Below are positions 1 to 11,900 of a DNA stretch of 64,000 bases, in pieces. Both the position numbers and the translations under genes were made by a program. Under the pieces are notes generated by a model. The model did no database searches. It was not told the origin of the DNA and saw only the letters and a list, made by a program, of their open reading frames with translations. How positions within the stretch are numbered: the first letter of the stretch is position 1; every line of letters starts with the position of its first letter. Origin of the DNA: Rhabdornis inornatus (Eukaryota; Chordata; Aves; Passeriformes; Rhabdornithidae); NCBI GenBank assembly GCA_013397075.1, contig VWZS01010075.1, positions 1,275,071 through 1,339,070 of the forward strand, read 5' to 3'.

Positions 1-3000
1 CTTCCATGCAACTCCTAAACACAACAGCTGGATGAAATTAAAGCTTGCTTCTTCCACAGTGGGATGTGGTTTGAGCTGAAGTTTGCATATAATTTTTGAT
101 GGCAAACAAACTATAATAAAGAAGGTACAATGCTGCTGGTTTTTGGAATAGAGAAATATGTTGTCTTCAACCCAGTATGATTTTGTCCTTGGATGACCAT
201 ACACAATTCAGAGACCCATGCTGTGGCAAATCACTGAGGAAATGAGACTGTCTTTATTGAATAACCACATTCAACTAGGAATATTACCAACAGTCGAAAA
301 TGCAGTGAGACTTTCAGGACTAATCTCATCCAGAATAAAACAAAAAAATATGTCTTTTCAAAGGCCACAGCAATGTTCTCCAACCTTTGGGATCACCCAA
401 ATCCAACAAAACATCTGGACTTGGGTATGGAGTTAAATGACTGGATTTGATTTCAAGCACAAGTAACAACCTGCCACCCCTGCAGAACAGCTGAACTTGA
501 TACTGAATTGAACTTTCACCATCTGGTTGCCCTAGGTCAAAAATCCAGAAGTTCCCTTCATGTGCCTCCTCCAGAAACAACATGAGGTGAAGCATGTAGG
601 TTTCAAAACCAGGAGCACCCAGGTACTTCAAGCTCCTGGATGATTTATCTTCACTCTCTTAAGTAAAAGGCTGACATTTCAAAAAGTGAATAAAGGCCTA
701 AAAGAAATATTCATAGCAAGAAATTCTGAAAGAAAATGAAGCCTATTTATAGATTTCTGTTTGTAATGAACCCTGATATTTGTGCAGTGTCACAAACAAA
801 AGTTCCATTTTCTCAGTTTTTTATCATTTAGTAGCTCTGTCCTAGTTGACAATAAGCACAACATTTCAGTAAATTTTAGAAAGGGGTTTCTTCCTCTCGG
901 TTCTCTTGGGATTCTTTACACAAAAAAAAATTTAATCCTATTATTTTTTTTAGTTTTTATTTTACATTACTATCTTACAAACTACTTAAAAAATATGTAT
1001 TCTTAAAGACTTTATATTCATAGCTCTAAAGGGAAAGCTAAGGTACTCAGTGCATCAGCCAGTCAACAAGCTCACACTGCTGTTCTGAGAACTAGCAATA
1101 GCAATTAAAAACGCTTTAAGGAAGCCAATATTAAAAACTAGGTTTTCTTTTAAAACTGCCCATGTAACAGTGGAATGCTGCTGCTCAGCAGATGGGTGCA
1201 TTCCACCACATCTGCAAACATATGTGACTGATACTGATGCATGAAAAAAAAAATGATGCAGTTTGCCAGATCTGGACTCTATTTACACAGTTGGCAATAA
1301 GGAAAAGAAATAAAATTTTTCTGGTAAATGTAATACTGCATACAAAAATGATAAGCAGTCCCTATAATACCAGGATCACTTTCTGATGAAAAGTAAGTTT
1401 TTAATATGATGCAAAAATAATACAGGGCAAAGAGAAGCAAGTAGAAAACATGTTCAGAAGAGGCATTCTTTATCAACTGATAACAGAGGAGACATCTGAC
1501 ATTTTGCGCTAAATGATGTCCAATTACGTTATAATTACTTGTAATAAGCCTCAAATACAGAGCAATTCTTATCCTATGAAACCAAACCATCATAAAAAAG
1601 TCAAGAGGATGTTTTTGTTTTGCTTTTCTAGAAACTGTAACCATAGGACTTGCTTGAGTTTAGAACGCAGCCTGGAGGCCAAGACAGAACTGGTATCTCA
1701 AGTAGAGTTTCTGCCTTGGAGAGCCTGGAAAATGCTGCCTTCATTTTCTCCATCTTTTGTTCCCAACAGGACTCACTTTCGAGCTGCATTAACATGAAAG
1801 GTCAGGCACATCACGGACTTTTACAGGCTGTAAGGCAGTGCTGTACCCTGGCACTCACAAATCTTTAGAGAAAACTTATCAGCAGGGAAGAGGTTTCTTC
1901 CTGCACTGTAATACTTCTACAAGCATGACAAAGAAGGCAAAGACGTTTTTGGTATGGGAGGCAGAAATGGGAAGACAGAAAATAAAAGGCCAAAACCAAC
2001 CAACACCACAACCATAAGGCTTTCCTCAATTAATTCAGAACCCTTCAAGCAGACATATATTTACTTGTTATGCTCTAAAGATGAAGAATTTAGATTTCTT
2101 AACTTAAATAGTGTTAGGGAGTATATTTTCTTGACAAATTTTAGGACAAATAAAATTATCTGTCTGCACTCTCCTAATCATTATGAAGAAAACTACAAGT
2201 CAAACTTGAAAATGTTCAGCTTTTCCAAGTTACTCAGCTGCTTAGCCACAAACTATTACCACTGTTTATCCTTTACCTGTTTGATGCCAGGTGATGTAGC
2301 ATTCTACTTCTGGTTTTGCTCTTTATTTGAAGCAGCATGGACTTCCAGGGGCTTGTCACCCACTGCATCACCCTTGAGGAAGAAAAAAATGTGCACAACA
2401 TTTCAATTGAGGCAATCCATGATTAATGTTTTTACCAGAACAGAAACTCTCTTCAAAAGCTGAAACAAAAATATCTCACAAAATCAAGTGGTTCATGAGA
2501 CTAATTCAGTATAATACACTCAAATATGATCCTCTACCAAACACTTTCTAGATTTTAGTCTTCCTGTAGTTAGCCAAGCAATTAAAGGATTTGAAAGAAC
2601 AAGTATTTTCAACAGAAGTGCTTTAATTGAATCATTTTGCCTGTATTAATAACAGAGGATGAATACCCACAGAGTAGTTGCTAATTTTGCATTCTCTGAA
2701 TTCTGTGTGGATTTATACAATAGGGCTCTTTTAGCACATATCCTTTTAGAGGGTGTTCTCACACTTTCCCCAACATAAATGACAGAAATCAAACAAGAGA
2801 AAATGAAGAGAAGCTTGTTACAGGGTCTGGTCTATCTATTTGCCAAGATGCTATAACAAACATGCATTTGATTACAGCTTTAAATAGATATCCATTAAAA
2901 AATACTTAAAGGGCCACACACATGGCTTGGGGACCGAAGCACATACAAGGACAAGCTGAGATGAGGATCTGCTCAGACTTGTGAGGACCAGACAGAGGGG

Positions 3001-3384
3001 GAACCTAATTCCTATCCACAATTTCTTAATGGGCATTTACATATTTGGAAGAGCCAAGTTCTTCTCAGAGGTTCACATCCAAAGGACAGAGAGAAAAGGA
3101 CAGAGGAGCATGGTAAATTTCTCTTAGATCAAAGGGCAAAAAATTATAAATATATCACACCACTGATCACTGGAGCAGGTTTTCCAGAGAACTTTCTCAA
3201 TCTCAAGCCCTGCAAATAATCAGCACATGACTACATAAGGCCTGAAACACCAAATCTAATATTGAAACTGTCTCTACTTTGAATAGGGGGTTAGGTGAAA
3301 CAATCAGAGTTGACACCCACCCTTAATTGTTCTTAAATTCTACACATGGAAATTAAACAGCATTTCCTCTTTATTCTAGAAGGC
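1..3384. other. Non-coding AT-rich DNA left of the CR1 copy
   Basis: No exon with a recognisable protein, splice pair or RNA gene was found in this stretch. The minus-strand open frame at 326-631 (101 codons) does not resemble a family I know and has no supporting context. By synteny with human Xp22.11 the next gene to the left would be SAT1, but none of its coding sequence is recognisable here. The most likely content is intergenic sequence. Confidence 0.5.
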
Positions 3385-4609
3385 TATTTTTACCAACATG
3401 ACTTAAATAAAGAGATAATTGGTGACACCCAACATGGCTTCACTAATGGCAAAGTGTGCCTGACAAACTTGGTGGCCTTTTACAACAGGGTTATAGCAGT
3501 GGTGGACACGGGAAGAGTGATCTGTGACTTGTGCAAAGCACTTGACACTGTCCTGCAGGACATCCTCGTCTCTAAACTGGAGAGACATTGATTTGATGGA
3601 TTGCCCACTCAGCAGATAAGGAATTGGCTGGATGGTCACACTCAGAGCTGCAGTCTGATGTCTGAGTGGAGACCAGTGACGAGTGGTGCTCCTCAGGGGT
3701 CAGTGCTGGGACCAGCACTGATACCTCTGTCAGCAGCAAGGACAGCGGGATCAAGGCAAGTCTGCCAACACCACCAACTTGTGAGGTGCAGTCAACACAC
3801 TGCAGGGAGGAATGTCACCCAGAGAGGCTGTGACAGGCTCGAGAGGTGGGCCCATGCTAACCTCATGAAGGCCATGTGCAAGGTGCTGCACCTGGGTCAG
3901 GACAATTCCAAGCACAAAAATAGGCTGGGCAGAGAATGGATTGAGAGCAGCCCTGGGGAGAAGGACTTGTGGTTACTGGTTGATGAAAAGCTCAATGTGA
4001 CCCAGCAATGTGCCCTTGCAGCCCAAAACCACCACGTCCTGGGCTGCTTCAAAAGCAGCATGGGCAGCAGGTCTGCTTTGCTCTTGGAAGACCCACCAGG
4101 AGTGCTGTGTCCAGCTCTGAGGCCTGTGACATAAGAAGGATGTGGACTTGTTGGAGCAAGCCCAGAAGAGGCCAGGGAGATGATCAGAGGGCTGGAGCAC
4201 CTCTTCTACAAAGAGAGGCTGAGAGAGTTGGGATTGTTCAGCCTGCAAAAGAGAAGGCTTTGGGAAAACTTCTAGCAGCTTTCCAGTGTCTATAAAATGG
4301 AGCTACAGGGACCTGGAGAGGGACTTTTCAAAAGGGCCTGTGGCAACAGGACAAGTGGGAATGGCTTCAAACTGGAAGAGGGCAGGTTTAGATTAGATAT
4401 TGGGATGAAATTCTTCACTCTGAGAGTGGTGAGGCACTGGCACAGGCTGTCCAGAGAAGCTGTGGATGTCCCATCGCTGGAAGTGTTCAAGATCAGGATG
4501 GATAGGGCTCTGAGCAACCTGGTCTAATAGAAGGTGTCCCTGCAGGGGGTTGGAACTAGACTATCTTCAAGATCCCTTCAATCTCAAACCATTCTGTGAT
4601 TCTATAATG
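3385..4609 (+). mobile_element. CR1 LINE fragment, 3' half of ORF2 plus 3' end
   Basis: The plus strand translates, with frame changes, to the second half of a CR1 reverse transcriptase. Landmarks in order are GDTQHGFTNGK near 3421, RPVTSGAPQGSVLGP near 3670, CKVLHLGQ near 3880, EKDLWLLVDEKLNVTQQCAL near 3960, and the C-terminal GNGFKLEEGRFRLDIG near 4360. The copy ends in the CR1 3' signature (attctgtgattctataatg, 4591-4609). The segment that should carry the catalytic FADD box (about 3735-3800) is shortened and degraded, reading roughly SANTTN in one frame, and several frameshifts follow. It is a dead, 5'-truncated copy lying downstream of APOO in the same orientation as the window. Confidence 0.93.
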
Positions 4610-4898
4610 CTAAATGTGATAGAAAATGTAGCAAAAGAATCTAGAAGAGACTGGAAAATGTTTCAAAGAATTGGCCAAATTTATGTATTACCAATTAAAC
4701 ACAATAAGGCACCAAGTCTGTGTGATCCTGCATATGCTGTGCTGGAGATATGGACTCAATAAATCAAGATTCAATTATGAAGATATTTCTGAAATGTCTT
4801 ATTCAAAAAATCAAGACCTTTAAAAGGTAATTCTTTATTTCAGAAACCCATTTTGTTTTGATTACTACCCTAGATATTTCATAGTAGAGAAAAATCAC

Positions 4899-5068
4899 AA
4901 ACCACACCCATTCAAAATAATAATCTACTCTGTAATTTGCCTGTACAGGAACTTTTAAGTTACAACATTTTACTAAAATCCATAAACCACACCCATTTCA
5001 AAATAATAATCTACTCTGTAATTTGCCTGTACAGGAACTTTTAAGTTACAACATTTTACTAAAATTTA
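4899..5068. repeat. Tandem duplication, two copies of about 85 bp
   Basis: The sequence starting aaaccacaccca at 4899 is repeated starting at 4984, and the two copies are almost identical. The second copy has one extra t after accacaccca. The pair lies a few hundred bases beyond the CR1 end and contains no gene. The near identity suggests a recent slippage or unequal-exchange duplication, or an assembly artefact. Confidence 0.9.
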
Positions 5069-5218
5069 CAATGAATAATCTAACAATGCCTCATGTCAGA
5101 GTTTACTCAATCCTGAATAAATGAACTAAAAATAAGCTCCTCACAGAGAAGCCTGTGTTTTTCCAGTTTCTTGTTTCAACTTGTAAAAAGCAATTATTGT
5201 CTAGGTAAGCTGGTAAGC

Positions 5219-5287
5219 TTTTTTTTTTCTTTTTTTTAAATGTCCTGAAAGAGGAAAACAATCTGAAGCAACACACACACACACACA
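5219..5287. repeat. Poly-T tract and short (AC)n microsatellite
   Basis: A T-rich run (5219-5237) is followed by nine AC units at 5270-5287. Both are simple sequence likely to vary in length between individuals. An open frame that crosses them has no other support. Confidence 0.9.
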
Positions 5288-5289
5288 AG

Positions 5290-8200
5290 AAAACAGGGGT
5301 CTCGCTAAATTCCTTTGTTTCTATGAGCTCAGGAGATCTCATCACAGGGCTTGCCTTCAGTAGAACTATTAAGCCTGAGCTATTTAATTCAAACTAATCC
5401 ACTGACAGATTATCATTCCTCACACAAAGCAATTTGCTGAATTAGCAATTAAGAAGTTTTTTACTCCATCCACTGTATATGCCCACTGTGTAAATAGTGA
5501 GCCTAAGTGAGACAACTCAAGCAGTATCGTGAGTTAGCCAGAAAAGGACTTCCTGTGGCACAGGCACATAACTTTACAAAAAAGTGCCAAAGTCCTCTAG
5601 CACACTCGAAAACAGGTCAGAAGCAAAAAAGGTGTTTAGATCTATGACTCAGAAGACAGACTTCCTCTGTGCCAGGGTACCCTCTCATAATAAGAAGCAG
5701 GCATATATTCAAGACAGTCTTTCTACTTTCTGGCTCAACACAACAATTCCATAACAAATGTGGGTGGCCAGAGGAGTTCACCCATCAGAGCTCTATCCCA
5801 CAGCAGAAGAGGAAATATTTTGCATTTTTGTGTTTCTGTTTCACGTGAAAGGTGACTGATAAGAAATCTTCATAATGTATTCATTATCAAATGTTCAGCA
5901 CATTGTGATTCCTTGGGATTTAAAAAAAAAAAAATCATTATTTGAAACTAAAAATAACACTGGAACTAAGGGGACTGTACAGTTTCAGTATATGAGTGGT
6001 TAAAAAACACCCCAACTTAGCTCACACAGTATCTAACAGAGATACATTGAGACCTAAATTTTAAACAACAAACTTTGCAAAAAACCCACCATGATTACTC
6101 TGAAAATTTTCTTTCCATAGAAAGAAAAACACCACAAAGCAAACTAGCTAAATGTCAAATGCTGAGATGTGTGGTGCCTCTTTCCTTTACGTTACAGCCG
6201 AGCCAGGTGCAGAAGTTTCTGTTATTACATCAGAAGCCTTGCAGATGGTCAGACCCTTTTACACTAATCTTAGAAATTATCATTTCAGAAGTAGGTAAGA
6301 TAGGTATATACCCTTTATGCTTATGGAAACTCTTGAAAGGGAAAGTCTCGCCACCAGAATAAAAACAGCCGCTGCAAAATTGAAACAAAGGCTCACCTGG
6401 GCTCACAGATTCATAATTTACCTTCTGTCCTCTTTTGTTTGCAGTGTATGGCTTGGACTAAAGAGAACATCACTGCCTTACCTTATTCTTCCTCTCCCAG
6501 TTAATCAGTAACAACTTCTTTTATTTAAGTTGACCTTGACATTAATTCTCACAAAAATATGAAGTACTTTCAAAAATGTTGAAATGCTGCCCTGAGAGAG
6601 ATCAACTTTTTGCCGAGTACGTTCTTTCTGTCCATCCCACTTTTATGACATCTAAATTCCCCACTGCCCATACTAAGGATTCATTCCAAAAGAAGTAATA
6701 TTTCTTACAAGTTTCACACTATTTTTGTTCTTACTACCAAACAATAAAAGGAGGGCGTGTGACAGGAAACATCATTTTCTGCCAGAAGTAGATTTTATCT
6801 TTCAGTTGAGATGACCAAACTTTTGCCTGCCTATTCAGTACCTACCAAAGCCAAGCCTGACAAGTATTTTTTGTTGAAAGAAGCTCTCTCAGCTGCTTAT
6901 TTTGTGTTTTAAAAGATGACCCAAATACATGTGACTTAAAAACTCGCTTTAAAAATTCTGAAAACAGAATTTAAGGTTTATTATGGTGACAATCTGTGAT
7001 GCTGATGGTGAGGCTCCCCAGTCAAAACACTGACACCACAGTTTTCAACAGAGCTTTCAGGAGAGGAAGGTTCTGGTCCACAATTTCCTCGACACTTGTT
7101 CTGAGCAAGTACAGGAAACCAGCCAAAGCTGAGCCCTCTTTGCACCTGGAGACATTCAGTAACCAGCTAGCACTTAATAAAATACCCAGAGATTGCCATA
7201 GAGAGAGATTTTAAATATATTTATATAAAAATATATTTATATATTTTACATGTGTAATAAAAACATACGGGTTTAAAAATTGTATCTGTCATACATTAGT
7301 ATTGCTAAGTCACTGGTGGTGTCCATCAGCACACCAGACAGGAATGAAAACCAAATAATATGCCATTTAAGTTTCTCTCAGTCTCTGAAGCTGAGACAGA
7401 AATTAGTTTTCTGTGAGATCTCATTACTAGTTTGGCCAAAGTGAGAAAGAGCAAACACCAAAGAAAGGAACAAGGGCTGAAAGAAGCGTGAATTTAGAGC
7501 TATACTGATGTTCTGGTTTTACACTATTTGGCCACTTCACTAAAAAGAAGGGGTGCCCAATTCAGTGTTGCTGGAAGAGAGAGAATCCAAAATTGTTAAA
7601 AATACGGCCAAAGTCTTGAATGCTATAGAGACAAAACAACGTGAGAACTAAGAGAATAAAATTATTTTTCTAAGTGCTTCAGTTTTAGCAGAGGGACTTT
7701 ATCCTGACAATCTGAAGAGCTCCATCCTTCAATAGCATATTTAAAACATTTATTTGACTGACTTGCTGTATGGAGGGACTGCAGCCACAGTGTTTTGAAA
7801 TGTAGGCACAGAAGGTCCCAGAATTCATCCTTCTTGGCAGAACTCAGAATTCAGTTGATATGACCTCAATTTGGCACAGGTTTTTGTTTCATAAAACCTT
7901 CAGAAAATTAACATACCACATTTATTTTAATGACATACTGCTACACAACATGAAGTTATGCACAGCTGTGGTACCTATGACTATCAAACAAATTATGAGC
8001 AACGTAACAAATTAACAGAAGCCAAGAAGAGCCACCCATATATTGCTTGACTATTTGCAAGAATCCTTTGTGTAACAACAGGAAAATGATGGAGTAAATG
8101 TCACAAAAACAAAAATAATGTCTTTTGCTCTGGCATAGTTCCATGAAATGGGTTACATCTGCCGCAACAACAACTCAAGAGTAACATTTAGACCTGTCTT

Positions 8201-8953
8201 CACCAGTTCAAGAATCTGGCTGCCTAGAATGACAATAAGAAATATGTATACAAAAGCAGCCAAATTCTTTCACAAGGCTGTCAAATTAAGACAGAAGTCA
8301 TAGAATCTATCCTAGAATGCTTTGCTAATTTTCGTGTATGATAGTTAAAAGCATTTTCTTCCATGACACTTCTGTGTAAGTCTCCAACAAAAAATGGAAC
8401 TTAAACAGAAATTTTTCCACTTGAAAAGTTGCTATGATTTGGTGGTGCTAATAATCCATATGATTATTTCCATATGAAACAAACCTAAAACAAACCCATC
8501 TCTAACCACCCAGATTCTCAACTATGTATTTTGTATGGTTTCACCAACCCAGGCCAAAGGAAGCTTCGAGGCAAACTTCTTCCATTAGAATCACTTCTCA
8601 GTCCCCATTCTAGACAAAAGCACTTGACTTCTTACAGCTGCTGTTCAGCTTCTCTGCACAGCAGGGAGACAAGACCCTCTCTTTAGGAATTTCAGAGGAC
8701 AAAGCACCAGTAAGGCTGTTTGCCTCAGTGGTAAGAGATCCATGAACTTGGGAAATGCAAGCTGTTTCATCAAGTGATCAAATACCATTTCTCCATTTGA
8801 GTAACAAGGTTTCCGTACCTTGTCTAATCCATCAAGTTACACAGCAACAGGTCACACTGACAAGTATCTGAACAATGAGATGAACTTTTGGAGAACACCC
8901 ATCAATGGGCATTTTGCTCTTTTGTGCAAGTTTTGGCAACTAAGGGGTGTGAT
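5290..8953. other. Non-coding region; probable APOO 3'UTR at its right end
   Basis: No independent gene is seen. If the proposed APOO terminal exon is right, its 3'UTR runs leftward from 8953. On the minus strand the nearest clear AATAAA signals are at 7921-7926 and around 7749, which would give a 3'UTR of about 1.0-1.2 kb. An AT-only stretch with repeated atatttatat units lies at 7213-7250. Confidence 0.35.
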
Positions 8954-8962
8954 TTAAAGATT
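8954..8962 (-). CDS. APOO: Proposed APOO terminal exon (two codons and stop)
   Basis: A very good minus-strand acceptor (a pyrimidine run over about 8963-8987 ending TTGCAG) is followed by AAT CTT TAA in the phase required by exon 7. The result is 198 residues in all, the same as the human protein. The choice rests on splice-signal quality and length only; no residue conservation can test a two-codon tail. Confidence 0.4.
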   Translation of the reverse strand, partial: NL

Positions 8963-11900
8963 CTGCAAGGAGGAAAAGAAGGAAGTGTGTTTACTTAGTG
9001 GTCTCTGCAATTCTGCATGCTGTTTGTTTTTCTGCTGAGGCAGCAAGTGCTTGAGTAAGCCTTATAGTAAGATGAAAGTGTCAAAAGTTTTTGCCTTCCA
9101 ATAACAACCATGTGTACCCTTTTGAAAGCCTGGGACACAATAAAAGAAAAACTTCAGCTATTTTTTACTAATGCTGCCAGTTTGTCTTCTGAAATATTTC
9201 AACATTGCCTCTTTTTTCGAGTTTCTTTTTGACAGCCTAGGTTTTAGGAAAGGCACAGAATGACTAACTAGCCTTTGTTTATTCAAGTTCATTTATTGAA
9301 GTGCCTTGGGCCAATACAGGATGAGTATCCACTGATGAAAGTCTTCACTCTCAGAGGACTCAGCAACTGCCAGGACATGTGAACATTTCCCCAGCCCAGC
9401 TTGTTTGGAACTAGTCCTACACCCGGCCCTACCAAGGGAACTTGGTCCCATCCCTGAGGTCTCTCCAAGTGCAATTTTGTCTCCAAAACACATCTCTCCC
9501 TGTCACAGTGAGTTTAGAAGTTAATTTAAAACCACAGAAACTTTACATTACACGCTTGAACTTTTATTTCTTTAAGCAGCAGCTAAAAAGAACACCTAAA
9601 AACCTCACAGGCTTTTCCTGGCACACATTTAATCAACTTGCTCAGTTCTCCAGTCTCTCACACTGTGCCTCACTAAGACATCTACATGTATTTCCTAGAA
9701 CTCTGCTTATCTGTATTAGATTATACTAAAGGAAACTTCCAAACATCATTTCTGAAAGTTTAACTTGAAGTAAGCCTAATGTTTTTCCACAGCTTAGAAA
9801 GAGAGAATGAAAAATTTCTCTTCAGAAATAAAGGCCAAGTGACAGTGGAACAAAAACACTGTTGTTTGTAAACTTTTTGTCTGAAAACACAGTGGTAAAT
9901 TCAGAAATCAGATTCCTCAGACTTCTTACCTTATCACCTTTTTCCCCTGATTTCTTCTTCTTCGGACTATCCTTCCAAAGAGCTTCTACAGCAATATATC
10001 CTTGAAGACTCCAGTCATACAGCTGTGTACCAGCAACCTTTGAAACAAAAGTTTTCAGAAAGCATGAACTTAATAATCTGGGGAATATTGCCTTGCTTCT
10101 TATTTAAGTGGAAAAAGTCTCAAAACACAAGATGTTTAAGTCTTCCTGTTCATGCTCATGATGTACAGCATTAATTAACATTTTGGAAAATAATGTGAGA
10201 TGAGAAATGAGAAAAAACAACATGCTAAAAAACTGTCTGAAGACTACCTGAATATACATGTGTACAAACAGGAGTGGAATGATGCTGCATGGAAACAATC
10301 CTGGTTTTCTTAGTATTTGACATTCAAAATAATTAACACATGCAAAGTATTTCTTAATTTGACCACACCCATTTCGAAGACCTTACTTAGGGTGCCACTA
10401 TTCTGCAATTTTAGATTTTCTTCTTATTTCTTTTTTAGAACTTTCTGTTAGATGAATGTAATGAATAACCAGCTGTCAACTCCCAAAACAGAACACAGCT
10501 AGGAAAGACTGTATTTGCTATATTACAGCAACAGCTATTTTATGACGGGGAAAGGCCCTAAGTCTAATAAAACAGTATCCCTTGTCCCTTATGTGACATG
10601 GAATTGGACTATTCATAGCACTCTTTAAAACTAAAGAGTGTTAGTTTTATAGTGTTATAGTATTTTTATAGCCAGGCTCAGGTCTATACTGACTTTCATA
10701 TCACTATCTGTTTCTGTACAAAGAACAGCAAAAAGGACAATTTGTCCAACTAAACAGCTATTAAACTAAAAAAACTTATGAAATGAAGAACTAAGAAGGT
10801 ATTTTCCTATCTACAGCAGGCAAAGCTACAAAACGCAAACTGTGAGAACAGGGCAAGTGTAAATGTTTCTGAAACAGTTTTCTGATGCTTCTGAAAAAGT
10901 TTCTGAACTACATTTTTAAGTTTCTTCCAGTCTCCATCAATTCACTGTTCAGAGATTTCCTGAGCCAGAGGTGATTTTTATGCATGCAAAGAGGCCCAAG
11001 GAATTTCCCTTCTATTAACTTTTGCATGGAGTTCAAGGGGAAGTGCAAATTTTTAGCATCCCTGTGCCAAGTGTTTCTACTGCTGGGAACACATGGTGTG
11101 AAGAGCCACTTCCCCTTGTTTGTCTGATCTGTAATCAGCAAGACTGATTACACCAGTTACTACACAATGGTACAAGGATGTGCTTTTGGCCAGATACCGT
11201 ATGCTTGCTACCTCATAAAAGAGGCTATTGAATAACTAGAATTAAAAGAAAACAAACCCAAATCAGCAACTACACTTCCAAGTCACAACTAAATCCAAAC
11301 TGTAGGCTGTCTTAAATATAAAGTGTCCTTTCTGTCACCATATCTGACCAATTGCTTTGGTTTAAACAAACCACCATTGGATGCACTCAGTCTTCTCTAC
11401 AGTTGAAAATGATAAGGGTTCATCAGAAAAAGCACATCAAGTGAACCAGTTAAATCTCCAAAACTGCACAATTTAAATATCACAGGTATAGACAGTAACT
11501 TTGCTTTTCAGTATCAGAAGTGTTCATTCTCTAGCACTTCAACAAACTAGCTGGCTCATCTGAAAAGATAGTGGTCCCTTGTGGAAACAGTACAAGCCTA
11601 CCAGGACTGAAAAATAATCACAATAAACAAAGTGCTGGTTTTGTCTGCAATATTACTGGAAACACAGTTATCAACATGAGAAATAACAACTGTCCTTAAG
11701 CTATTTTTTCATTTCTGTTTAAAAATACTCCATTAAACTATTTAAAACCACACTAAATGTCTTACAGTAAAAACCTAAAAATATTCTTATTATAGGAGTC
11801 ATATGACCAAGTGATTTATAAATTGCTTCAAATGAGAAAGTGGTCATTCATGTTGCTGGATTAAGTAGCTGCATCACAAGGTACAGCAACCCAGACAGTT

